Below are positions 21,934 to 33,281 of a stretch of DNA of 64,000 bases, piece by piece. This DNA comes from Galeruca laticollis (lineage: Eukaryota; Arthropoda; Insecta; Coleoptera; Chrysomelidae). The stretch lies in NCBI GenBank assembly GCA_963921935.1, contig OY998176.1, positions 47,207,813 through 47,271,812 on the forward strand, in the 5' to 3' direction. The notes under the pieces are model-generated. The model searched no databases and had not been told where the DNA came from. It worked only from the letters and a program-made list of their open reading frames with translations. Numbering within the stretch: the stretch's first letter is position 1; the number at the start of each line of letters is the position of its first letter. A program made the position numbers and the translations under genes.

Positions 21934-24900
21934 GGCTGGTGTTGGTGGGAAGTGGTATAAGTCAACAAAGATGGAAAACGAGCTAAGTATAGAAATTTCT
22001 GCCAAAACACATGTTCTTTTAATAGGGAGAACTGGTATAAGTCTATTAAAAACTAGAATAACGATAAACAAATATGGCAAAAGGTATAAATACTTTAAAC
22101 TAAATACAGCATAGGGAAAACCGATATAAGTACTCTTGAAACAAAAATATGTATTCTATTTTGTAAGCTTAAACAACACTTTAGTGTAAAAAGAATAAGT
22201 CAACTTATGGTAGTTTTCCCTATAAAATAATATAGCTAATATTTGTGAATACTGATACATGTGTACTTCAACCAATAAAAAATATTAAAATATTTTTAAG
22301 AATAGTGATATATTTGTACATATACCGTTTTTCACAATAACAATCAATGGTATAAGTCAACATATACCGGTATTCCGTATAGCAAAATTTGTACTAATTG
22401 CTTAAGTTTACATATACCACTTTTCCCTATTAATGTTATGTTAAATGATTTCCCGCCAAGTCAACTATACTAAAAATGGTCTAGTATTGTAACCGTTATT
22501 CAATGTTGCATTGTGTCTCGTTTTCATTCGGGTAGTTTATAAAGCTTTATGTTAATAATTGTGATAAGAAGTAGTGCTTAAGTTATAGTGGTTATAAAAT
22601 TGTTGTGACTTTTGTACCAGCAAAGTAGAGAGTGGTAAATCACGAATTAATTGAGTTTGTACTAAAATAATATTATTGCTTATTTTTTCCTAATGAAATC
22701 TGCTCTGCAACCACTAGTTTTGTCACCCAGAAGGAACCAGCTTTACTTATAGAAAATGAGGATAACATTTCCAGTCCTGAACCTTCGCCCAACTCCTTGG
22801 TGCCTATTGACCGTCAGACTTTAGAGGACATTATTGTAGATTCTTGCCAAGATAATTTTTGTGAAACCGAATTTCAAGAAGTAGCAGTAGACGGTTTGAT
22901 TCAAGCAGGGCCATCTAGTGCTCTAGCAAGACCTTCTTTCCAATTTGAGGAAAAGTCACCTGATGAAGAACCATTTGACGACAGCGATGCTGACCCAGAT
23001 TATCCAGAAGGAAGCGAATCAGATTTTGATAGTGACATACCATTGAAGAAGTTGAGATTTTCCTCAAATAAAGAAAAAATAGATAAGAAGAAAAATAGAA
23101 CTGAAAACGAACAAAATCAGAAACATAAAGACAATCCCAATAAAAAGGAAGATTTTGGAAAATATATTGAGGTTGTAACGAAAAAAACAGGAAGAAAGCA
23201 AATTAAAAATGAAAGTAGACAAATTCGCGAAGAGAGAAAGAAAAACAGAAATTTGGGACTATTATATGTCAGAAAACCCGGAAAAATAATTGAAGAAAGA
23301 AAACGCCGAGAGCTTATGAATTGCCGCCTCAGGTATAAAAATATGATTACCGAAGAGAACAGACAGCAAGTATTCAAAGAATACTGGACACAGGGCAATT
23401 TTAACAAACGTATACATTTTTTGGCTAGACTTATAACAACAGAAGAAAACATAAAAACGTACAATGGATAACAAAAAACACAAAAATAGTTAAGTCTCGC
23501 ATAAATATTTTTTGCCGGTAGATGGGCAACTAGTTACAATTTGCAAAACATGTCTCCTTGAAACTTTAGAAGAGACCAACAGGTTTCTAACCGATGTTAT
23601 AAAAAATAAGAGCTCCTCAGTTTCTGGAATACCACACGATTATTTACGAGGCCTGGCACCACCACCAAATAAAACTCCTGATGAAGACATTAACTTGGCA
23701 AAAACACATATTGCATCTATCCCAGCTTACGAAAGTCACTAATACTGTCGAAAAGGCTCATCAAAACAGTATATTCCTCATTATTATACTTTAACAAGGA
23801 TGTATGATGAGTATAAAAAGTGGTTATCTCAAGAAAAAAAAACCAAAATTCAAATATCAGAAAATATTCCACTCAATGGGAATCAAAATTAAAAACCCCG
23901 CTAAGAACACCTGCGCGAAATGTGATAAATAAATAAATAAATAAATGAATAAAGATGTCAATACAAGGCAAGACATTCAAGGTCAACTTGATGCACATAA
24001 AAAAGAAGCATCGGATGCCTACGATGCCAAAAGTTTTGACAAAAACGCTGCTGTTGTAGATTCATCAAAAAGTATTTACACATTTGATCTGCAGCAATGC
24101 CTGCCCACCCCAGACCTGCAAACATCAATAGCATTCTATAAACGTCAATTATGGACATTTAATGTGACATTACATGACTGCGGTGATGGACAAGCATTAT
24201 GTTTCATGTGGCATGAAGGAGTGGCTGGTCGAGGAGCGAATCAGATTGCCTCGTGTTTGTATAAGCACCTATTACATGTCTCGCCAGAAGTAAAAGAAGT
24301 GACACTATATTCAGATACATGCGCTGGACAGAATAAAAATTCATTTTTACCCGCCATGTACATGACGGTTTTAAAAGATAATCCAAATCTGAGTTATATT
24401 AACCATAAATTCCTCACTCCTGGACACACCCATATGGAGTGTGATCCAGATCACTCCGTAATAGAAAAGAAAAAGAAGCGATACCCTTGTCCCATAGAGC
24501 ACCCACGAGACTGGATCAACTTAGTCAGATTGTGTGGAATTGAGAGGTCTTCTTTCTCTAGCTACCGAAATGTCCAGAACAGATGAAGTGGTTTAGAGTT
24601 TCTTAAAATCCAGGTATTTTTGAGTATAAAACGAGCTTAAATGAATATGAGCATTTCAAGACAGTAAACTTCTTAAGAAAAGCTAAAACATATGGAAAAG
24701 AAAAAAAAACTTGATTGAACTTTTGCCTCACATTTCTGAAACGTTTCACGACTTCTATACGAATTTGAAAACCAAAGAAGATATACCAAATACTTTACCG
24801 GATATAAATACCGAAACTGACGAAGAAGAAGCAGAAAAAGATTAGATAATTTCTTAATAAGTACCCACTGAATGTTGTTTATTTCTTTTTGACATTTCTA

Positions 24901-25196
24901 CTTTTACGTTCTTAGGATTTACCTATCTTTTTGACTTAAACCAGAGTTGTTTTTTTTTTAAATAAATTATAGTGTAAAATGGTATATGTATTATTTATTT
25001 CAAAAACTTTTAACTTATTTTTAATTTATTGGTAAGGTCCTTTTAATATTCATCATTCAAAAACCATATAAAATATAATTTTTAAATAAAATCCCCCCTA
25101 TTTTAAATGTCAGCAAATTAATATTAATTAATTTCCAATTGCGTTTTTGTCAGAAGTCAATATTTGCACTTATACCACTATTCTCCAACACCAACC
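21934..25196 (+). mobile_element. DNA transposon carrying a DUF7869-type gene
   Basis: Starts GGCTGGTGTTGG and ends with the inverse of GGTTGGTGTTGG. Over the outer 29 bases the ends match except at about six positions, with AGTGGTATAAGT identical. The 4-base AAAT at 21930-21933 is repeated at 25197-25200. Its removal with one AAAT restores the host Harbinger frame. Motifs with GGTATAAGTC recur inside the left end (near 21953, 22032, 22350, inverted at about 22415). One long broken gene fills 22755-24845. It has no other transposase, so its own gene is the likely mover. Confidence 0.88.
22755..24845 (+). pseudogene. DUF7869-type protein, possible new transposase
   Basis: About 680 residues spread over three frames. 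Residues 1-120 are acidic with DSDADPDYPEGSESDFDSD. A Lys-rich region and a Cys/Arg region follow, then the YWTQGNFNKRIHFLARLI stretch typical of this insect family. The second part (23512-23742) has a TICKTCLLETL...DYLRG and a HIASIPAYESHYCR motif. The third (23945-24586) has FDLQQCLPTPDL, CFMWHEGVAGRGANQIASCLYKHL, LYSDTCAGQNKN and PGHTHMECDPDHSVIE. The spacing of FD, SD and the final E suggests an RNase H-like DDE core. There are at least two frameshifts, and an AATA repeat (23927-23955) sits between the second and third parts. I recall the C-terminal domain as Pfam DUF7869; no function is established to my knowledge. Confidence 0.75.
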
Positions 25197-25979
25197 AAAT
25201 ATTAATAGAAAACTGTACGGACAATTTCATAGTTTATTTGACGATTTAATAAGGGATGAAGCAAAACTTTTCCAATACTTTCGGATGACCCATGAAAAAT
25301 TTTCTGATCTTTTAAATATGTTACGTCCAACCATAGAAAAGCAAAATAGTACCTTTCGGGAATCGATTGGTCCTGCCGAAAGACTAGCAGTTTGTTTAAG
25401 GTAAGAAATACTCATATAATGTTATAATGTTGTGTTTTTAATTTGAAAATCAGTACCAAATAGGCGTCAAAGGTTTAGGCTAGTTTGAACTTAAATAGTT
25501 ATTCTAAAAAAATTAACCAAAAAAAGTATTGCATACACTTGAAAATCTTATAATTAAATATGTAGTACTAAAGGCGATAATATGTAGACTCTTGTTGAAT
25601 ATCTTCCTGTTGCGGATAGTTCAGGCTAAGTATATTATTATAGTATGCGCTGAATTATTATTTGCTGATGCAATTCTCATTTCCACATCGTTTATATTTT
25701 TAGAAAGATTTCGTTTTATTTCTATTTGATCTGTCAATGGAAATGTTTTAACAGTTTAAGCCATTGATACAAAAAAGTTAATTAGTCGATCTTCCTCAAT
25801 TGAGCTAGTTTTTTGTTTTTCACTTAAATAGTTCTCAATCACCGAAGCAACCGAATTAGTTGAAGTTGATTCCCAGTCGAGACACGATTTTGAAACTTTG
25901 TATTTGCCGTAACCGTGGCCGTTAGGTTTTTTATTTCAAAGTTACTTATATTGGGGGGCTTTGCGCTTCAGGGAATGAA

Positions 25980-26180
25980 TCATGCGAAGTTTCTTCAGTG
26001 ATCTCACTTACTTCGTTCTCTGAGTTTTGAGTGTTATATGATTCTGGGATATTTGAAATGCGGTCTTCATCTTCAAATAAAGAGGCTTCATATTTGTGGC
26101 AGCTTGCCCGCTTTTAGTTTGACGTAATTTCCAAGCCTTTCGATGATTATCACGGATTCTAACCCATCTTTCTCTGCAGG
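25980..26180 (-). pseudogene. MADF/Myb-like partner of Harbinger, remnant
   Basis: On the minus strand, RWVRIRDNHRKAWKLRQ and KSGQAATNMKP match the 'RW..LRD..RK...KSGQAAKK' core of the MADF-type DNA-binding protein coded by Harbinger elements. The N-terminal half is missing and the frame is lost soon after. It lies inside the transposase intron, opposite in strand. A CTGCAG acceptor-like site precedes it. Confidence 0.55.
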
Positions 26181-27779
26181 CAGTACATAAATTTTTTTTT
26201 TATTTCTGGCTACTGGGAATTCTTCTTAGTTATCGATTGGGTGAGACAACAGTTCGTGAAATAGTGTACTCAACTTGTCAAGCAATTTGGAATGTACTAC
26301 AACCAGCAGTTATGCTAATTCCACATGAAAATATGTGGAAAGATATAGCAAAAAACTTTTATAATAAATGGAACTTTTCGGACCTTTTAGGTGCAATCGA
26401 TGGAAGCCACGTTATTATACAAGCTCCACCTAACAGTGGCTCAAATTATTTCTGTTATAAAAAAGCACTTAGTGTAGTGTTATTAGCTCTAGTAGATGCC
26501 AACTACCAATTTATTTCCGTTGAGATAGGAGCTTATGGAAAAAATTCAGATCGTGGCATATTCGCATCTCCTCCACTGGGAAAAGCTATGAAAAAAAATG
26601 AGCTGCACTTGCCGCCCGATAAGCAGTTACCAGGAAGTCAAGAGATATTACCTCAAGTTATGATATGAGACGAAACTTTCCCATACTCTGTTGATCAAAC
26701 TAGAGCAGATGAAACAGAAGAAATATTTAATTATAGGTCAAGCAGAGCACTAAATGTTTCTGAAAATAGTTTAGGAATTCTTGTGAGAAAATTTCGAATT
26801 TTTGAAATAATATTATGTATGTCACCGGAACATTTAAATATTATTATTTCTGCCTGTTGTTGTTTACACAATTATCTCAGAAACGACGCATGTTACTTTA
26901 ATGAAAATGATCTATCTGTCACTGTTGATAATCTGGAGGTATTACGAAATCTACACGGTATTGTTGGTATTCCAGCCACAGATGCGTTACAGGTTAGAGA
27001 GGCCTTTAAAAATTATTTTACTTCGCCCGTAGGTAGTGTTGAGTGGCAAATCAAAAAAGTTCGACAAGGAAGAATATTTACTTAATTGTCATCGTAAAAA
27101 TAAATGTCGTTTCATCTACATATCTGGTTGTTTTAATATATCTCCAATTTCTTCCCAAATATTCTGCCGTCTCTGTTGGTTGCTATAATCTTTATTTTTT
27201 AAATTATAAAGTTCATCATATTGTTGTACCAAAGTTATTAATAATCCGTCATCCATTGTAATTTGCAGCTATACTTAACACGTGCACAGAAATTTGTTGT
27301 TAAATAAGAGAAAATAACAAAATATTACTTCTCCGAGCAGATTCCTGTCCTGTCGCGCATTTAAGCGAATTTGCGAATGGCGTTAACCGCACGCATCGCA
27401 GGCACGGATTTTATCTTTTTGAATAAACCCTTAGCGGAATTCCGTTTCTACGATGCGTCCGATACGTATTTCATTTAAAATAATGCATAAAATAATTTTC
27501 ATCTGTTCCGTCTGTCCGATGCGGCCGTCCGATGCGAACAAATGCGCGCTTACCTTAATTATATATAACTACAAACTCCAATTAAACTATAACTACAAAC
27601 TCTAATTAAAATAACACGTTAAATAATAAAATATCAAAAACCACTAAAATTTATGTCTCGGATTGTACTTTCAAAGTGAACACGACAAGACTTGCGGGAG
27701 AAATGATTTAAAACGTACGAACAGCGGATTTTGCTACTGCGCACACGGCCTTCGCCCGCCAAGCTACTTCTGTTGCACT

Positions 27780-27840
27780 GTACGACAGTATTAACAACGT
27801 AAATTGAATCTTGCAAAAAATAGATATTAAGGTAGATACA
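27780..27840 (-). mobile_element. BEL leader piece (outer copy, right half)
   Basis: Matches 36768-36834 (GACARTATTAACAAC, TCTTGCAAAAAA, AGATATTAAGG). It continues, across the LINE at 27841-33281, into the LTR at 33282-34047. So the leader at 17466-17613, this piece and that LTR are one BEL copy on the minus strand. Confidence 0.8.
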
Positions 27841-28166
27841 GAGTTCCTCTCTGATCACAAGGCAATAAACAGCTTTTGAATCGAGTGCGTAAATTTAATC
27901 AAATAACCAGTTATTAGGCAAAATAGCACAGTGTAAAGTTAGTGATAGCATTAAGACCAATCCACACCATAACTGAGTGAGTACAAAACATAACCTACAG
28001 TGGTTTAAATGATATTATTTATTCAATACCTCATATACTGACAAATACAACAAATTTTACTGGTCAAGTAAATTCCAAGCAGCAAAAACAAGTTGCTAAT
28101 TAACTGGAATCAACCGCCAGTGCCGTACTCAGAAAATAATGCTCCGAAAACCATTTAAAACAAAAG

Positions 28167-29420
28167 ATGGATAACACCAACATGAATATAACCCCTACAT
28201 CACCTAATACACCATCAACTACTCCAATACAATCTTACTCTCAAATGCTCAAACAACCAACTCAACCAATATATCCAGCAAAAGACCAAGGAATCATCTT
28301 TAGTGCAATCAATGATGCAAAAATTCAAGAGTATCTTCTGAGTTTAGGCCCGATAGTTCAACCACGCAACATCATTTTCTGCTCGAGTATATCTAATAAT
28401 AGAGTGTGTATTTATTTATCGACCAAAGCTGCAGTTGATCAATTTATAGAAAATGGAGGAGAAATCGAAGTTTTGGGACAAAAATTAAAAGCGCGACATT
28501 TAGTAACCCCTTCAGACAGGCTAGTCATTTCTAACGTTAGTCCGACTATACCACACGACACACTTAAAACTACGCTAGAAGGATTAGGTCTAAAATTATT
28601 ATCGCCAATTACATTTCTACGAATAGGTGCAACAGATCCCGCATATAGCCATATAATGAGTTTCAAACGCCAAGTTTACATTACTCCTCTAGAATCTCTT
28701 ACTTCAGCCGAATCTCTAGAAATTACACACGACAACCTCTCTTATCGTATTTTTGTCTCCTTAGATAGTCAGAAATGTTTTAATTGCAAACTATCGGGTC
28801 ACGTTGTTGCCAATTGTCCTACCTTACAAAACCAAAAGTCTCCTATCCAAACGAACACAATAAACAATGACGCCCCCCAAACATCACATGAGCAAACAAA
28901 ACCAACAACAAGCTTTTCTCAACCAACTCCGATAGATATATTCTCTACCTAATCAAATCTGACAGTAAACACCCCCACAGCTGAAGTAGGCAACATATCA
29001 CAAAAAACCACAACAACTTTGCCCAATTCTACAAATAAACGATTCCTATCATCAGAATCCTCTCCAGAAGCATCCACTATGACAAAACCAGCTTTCTCAA
29101 CCTCAGAAAATCCAAAAAAGAAAATACACTCTGCAATCAGCTCCACTCCTGTCTACTCCATCCCAGAAGAAGCAACCAGCCTTTTAAAACCAATAATTGA
29201 AAATCAAACACCCCCGTATCCTCTGAACTATGACGAATTTAAAAGGCTGCTGGAGCACACACACGGAGTTCAGAACGCACATACCGTGACAAAATACTAT
29301 ACATCAGATATAAAAGGCTTCATAGAAATGTTACTTACACTTTACCCTCAGTTTAAAGATAAGACTCTAAAAACCCGATTTACTAAATTGAGAAAAAAAC
29401 TGGAAAAGCAGACAGATTAA
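28167..29420 (+). pseudogene. LINE ORF1 (RNA-binding)
   Basis: A Thr/Pro-rich start is followed by an RRM-like region and a CCHC knuckle CFNCKLSGHVVANC at about residues 207-220. A Ser/Thr/Pro-rich part comes next. After a single in-frame TAA at 28950-28952 the same frame continues to 29420, with a Lys-rich end resembling other ORF1 C-termini (KTRFTKLRKKLEKQ). So one nonsense change seems to be the only lesion. ORF1 proteins coat the element RNA and help target-primed reverse transcription. Confidence 0.85.
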
Positions 29421-29479
29421 TCCTGGCTGCGAATCCTCCATACAATCCCGTTAATCACGTCAAAATATCAATTTGAATA

Positions 29480-32400
29480 ACAAAATTCAATAGTATACTA
29501 CAATGGAACCTGAATGGATATTATCTCCATTTAGGAATGCTACAAAAGCTCATATCGGAACATCTTCCAGACATTATATGCTTACAGGAAACTCACTTCC
29601 ATGAACACAAAACACATACCCCAAAACATTACAATGGATTCTTTAAAAATAGAAATCAGACAACGGCCAGTGGAGGTGTAGCCATATTCACGAGATCAAC
29701 AATAGTAGCGGAAGAAATAAACATCACTACCAACATTGAAGCGGTAGCCATTAAAATTAAAGCTCCAACCGAAATAAATATATGCAACTTATACCTCCCG
29801 CCTAACATACATGCTGATCCCTAGGAACTGGATGCGTTATTTAAACAAATCCCTTCTCCCAGGCTAATTATAGGCGATTTCAACGAGCACAACATTGCTT
29901 GGGGATCCAGGTCAAACGATTTAAGAGGAAAGCAACTATATGAAACATTCAACTGCGCTAACTTAGCTATATTGAATGACGGCAGTGGCACCAGATTCAA
30001 CATAATAGCGGGCACTTCTTCGGCAATTGATCTCAGTCTATGCACACGTAATCTTTTACCCCAACTCTCTTGGCAAATTAATAAAGACTTATATGACAGC
30101 GATCACTTCCCAATAACAATTACCAACACCACTAAACGTTCTCACGATACAATACCCTTACAACGTTGGAGACTAAATAAAGCAAATTGGACTGATTTCT
30201 CACAACACATTGACGACAATATTCATCTGGCAAAACTGCAAGATGATATTACGGCTACAGTAGAAGACTTTAACAAAATAATAATAGATGCAGCATACCA
30301 CGCTATTGGTAAGACAGCGCATATAAAAAAGTACAATGCAGTACCATGGTGGAACGAAGAATGTGAGTCAGCAATAAAAGCAAGTAAACAATCCTTAAAT
30401 AAATATAAAAGATATAAGACTCCTGAGAACTGTATAGAATACAAAAAGAAGCGAGCGTTTGCTAGACTAACCATCAAACACAATAAAAGAAAATATTGGC
30501 ATCAATACGTTCAGAAAATCAATAGTTCAACATCAATAACAAATGTCTGGAAAAAAGATAAAGGAGCATAGCAGGTAAAAGCTCACATATGGAAATTGCA
30601 GCATTACAAAAAAACGATTTAAGTATGATAACAGATAACAATGAGATAGCTGAAGAACTCGCAAACGCTTATTGTTTCCATTCTAAAAATGATAACTGGA
30701 ACCCAGACTTCCTAGCATTTAAGCAGAAGCAAGAAAATAACACCATTATGATACATGAAAACGCAGACCCTATTAACACGCCTATTAGCCTACACGAGTT
30801 CAACGATGCACTCCACGAACTTAAGAACACATCTCCTGGACCCGATGATATCCCGACCATATTTTTAAAAAACCTGCCTTCATCTGCGAAACATCACCTC
30901 TTGCAAATATACAACAGTATTTGGAGCCAACATCTATATCCTAACACATGGAGAAAGGCAATCACAATCCCCATCTTAAAACCTTCTAAATCACCCCTTC
31001 TAGCAGATTCTTATAGACCCATTTCGTTAACTAGCGCCCTATGCAAACTGATCGAAAAAATAATAAATAAAAGACTTATTTGGGACCTAGAAAGCAAAGG
31101 ACATCCGACTCCGGAGCAATCAGGATTTAGACCAAATAGATCAACATTAGACAACATAATTAATTTAGAAACTCATATTAAAGAAGCATTCTCAAATAAA
31201 GAACAATGCATGGCTATCTATTTTGATGTAAATAAATCTTTCGAAACAACTTGGAAACACAACATACTATCAAAGCTAAGCAACCTAGGATATCAAGGTA
31301 ACATTCTAGCTTTCATACAGAACTTTTTATGTGACACAACATTTCAGGTTAGAGTCAATGGGACAACTTCTTCTATCCAAAAACAAGAAAATGGAACACC
31401 CCATAGATCAATTATTAGTCCAACTTTATTTCTCCTAGCCATCAACGATATAACTAGAGATATAGAAAAACCAATACAGATCCGAATGTATGCGGATGAC
31501 GTGATCATTTTTGTAAAAAGCAGGACATTATCTGCATGTGCAACGACACTTCAAAAACAACTCATAACGATGAAAAAATGGTCAAGAGCGACAGGTTTTC
31601 ATTTCTCGCCCAGCAAGTGACGGTGCATAATATTCTCAAAACAACCAATTAACCACAAACCTCATATGGAAATCTACAATACTACTCTCAAGTACACCAA
31701 TATGATGAAATACCTAAGACTTATATTCGATGAGAAACTAAACTGGAAAGCCCATATAACACATCTAATTAAAGACTGTCAAAAAGGACTTAATTTATTG
31801 AAATGTCTATCAAACAAACATTGGGGAGCCGATGGCAGATTACTCTTAAACATCTATCAAACACTTGTCAGATCAAAAATTGATAATAGCTGTATTGCTT
31901 ATGCATCAGCAAAAGTTACAATACTCAACGAATCAGACGTATTACACAATACAGCACTACGCATTATCCTAGGAGCCTACAGAACCACACCAGTAGACAG
32001 CCTATACTGTGAAGCCGGAGAAGCCCCACTAGAACTTAGAAGACAAATCCTAAGTCTCTCATATGCCTCAAAAATAACAGCTAATCCTCTTATTTTAACC
32101 CACCATCACACATTTAATAAAAACGTAAATCCAGTCTCACCTAATATTCAAACAGAGCCATTTTACGTAAGAGTCCAGCACTAAAAACAGTCTCAATATA
32201 TCCAACATCTCTTCTTTAAAAATCGAAACTTATAACTTCCCTCCACCCTGGCAAATTAAGCCACCACATATAAACACTCATCTTTCATGTTTTTCCAAAC
32301 AAAGCACCAGTATACAAACCCTCATCCAACATTTTAACGTGACCATGCAAAAATATCGCAATTATACCGAAATATACACTGACGCATCCAAACAAAATGA

Positions 32401-33184
32401 CGGACTTGGCGCAGCCATTGTAACTCCTACAAACAATGTACAATTCAAACTTTCAAAATATGCAAAAATTCTAACAGGAGAACTTTATGCAATACTAGAA
32501 GCAGTAAAGTAAGTAACAACATCGAACTACGAAAAGACAGTTATACTTACAGACTCTTTGAACTCCTTGAAATTATTGAGAAGCACCTATTCGAAAAATT
32601 TCCTCGTACTGGTGATCAAACAAGAAATTCATCATCTTCAATCGATAGGAAAAAACATACATTTCCTGTGGGTTCCTGCACACATAGGCATAAAAGGTAA
32701 TGAGATGGCCGATCAACACGCCAAAAAAGCAGCACTACTTAATACCACACCAATCATTAAGCCCTTATACACCGATCTAAAAATATTTATTCGCAATAAA
32801 GCAAAACAAAAATGGAATGACACATGGAGGAGCTCACACGCAAAATTTAGAGAAATCAAACCCTACATAACACCCTGGCTAACTTTTACCGAAAATCGAA
32901 GACATCAAATCATCATCACAAGGTTACGTCTAGGTCATGCTCGAGCTACTCATGAGTACTTACTTTCCCGAACACCAAGACCAGAATGTGTTATTTGTGA
33001 GCAGCCGTTAACAGTGAAACATTTTTTGGTTGAGTGTCCGCTATATAATACCAACAGACTAGCATGCAACATAAGTGAGTCTCTGGAAAATACTTTAAAC
33101 AACAGCAGTAATGTGAAATACCTTATTAAATATCTGCAAATCGCAAACTTTCACCATAAAATTTACTTTAAACAAAACATGTGA
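29480..33184 (+). pseudogene. LINE ORF2: endonuclease, RT, RNase H
   Basis: Endonuclease: ICLQETHF, GDFNEHNIAWGS and SDHFPI of the APE fold (29560-30110), with one TAG at 29822. Reverse transcriptase: YRPISLTSALCKLIEKI, FRPNRSTLDNI, IYFDVNKSF and the catalytic YADDVI (31011-31510). RNase H: YTDAS near 32378, TDSLNSL, and the closing WVPAHIGIKGNEMAD near 32680. The C-terminus has the Cys/His motif CVICEQPLTVKHFLVEC. Frameshifts lie near 30560 and between 32184 and 32558, with stops at 29822, 31618 and 32510. The FDVNKSFETTW stretch deviates from the usual FD..KAFD. Confidence 0.9.
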
Positions 33185-33281
33185 CATGTCAATATCTATT
33201 CATAATGTTAAACAAACATAATATATAGCTACAGACCGCTAATAGCCCTTGAGGCTGATGCGGATTCGTAAATAAAAAAAT

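Larger units (their letters stand above)
21829..27084 (+). pseudogene. Harbinger transposase, split and broken
   Basis: The start is MSNYDEEIFAIT at 21829, and the first segment runs to 21933. It continues in frame at 25201 (INRKLYGQFHSLFDDLI) once the 3263-base insertion and one AAAT are removed. A donor AG|GTAAGA ends this exon at 25400. The catalytic domain resumes near 26195 (LATGNSS, then a frameshift at about 26225). GAIDGSHV holds the first Asp and LVDANYQF the second. DETFP holds the Glu, but a TGA stop sits directly before that last motif at 26666-26668. NYRSSRALNVSEN, CCCLHNYLRND and a 100-residue tail close the protein. Harbinger transposase is a DDE nuclease that acts with a Myb/MADF partner. 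Confidence 0.9.
21646..27555 (+). mobile_element. PIF/Harbinger transposon
   Basis: The inverted ends are AGGTAAGCGCGCATTTGT (21646-21663) and its exact inverse (27538-27555). The 3-base duplication TAA at 21643-21645 and 27556-27558 is the classic PIF/Harbinger target. A second inner inverted block with CGCATCGGACG lies just inside both ends. The element holds a split Harbinger transposase gene on the plus strand and a MADF-like remnant on the minus strand. It is inserted in the 10.2-kb unit and has itself received a 3.26-kb element. Confidence 0.92.
17614..27779 (-). mobile_element. 10.2-kb unit with 31-bp inverted ends
   Basis: The left end is AGCGCAACAGAAGTAGCTTG... (17614-17644). The right end is its inverse (27749-27779), with about two mismatches in 31. 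Both sides are flanked by GTAC (17610-17613 and 27780-27783), and the uninterrupted copy near 36768 has a single GTAC. So the unit inserted into a BEL leader with a 4-base duplication. Inside lie a minus-strand BEL body (17840-21400) and, nested, a Tc1-like mosaic, an 824-bp insertion and a Harbinger element. Ends of the AGT...ACT type and a 4-base duplication would suit an LTR element, but I could not show direct LTRs. Confidence 0.65.
27841..33281 (+). mobile_element. I-like non-LTR retrotransposon (LINE)
   Basis: Near full length: ORF1 with a zinc knuckle, then ORF2 with endonuclease, reverse transcriptase and RNase H, and an A-rich 3' end (AATAAAAAAA at about 33271-33280). GGTAGATACA at 27831-27840 is repeated exactly at 33282-33291, a 10-base target duplication, and the target is a BEL LTR edge. 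The combination of APE, RT, RNase H and one CCHC knuckle suits the I group. Confidence 0.9.
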
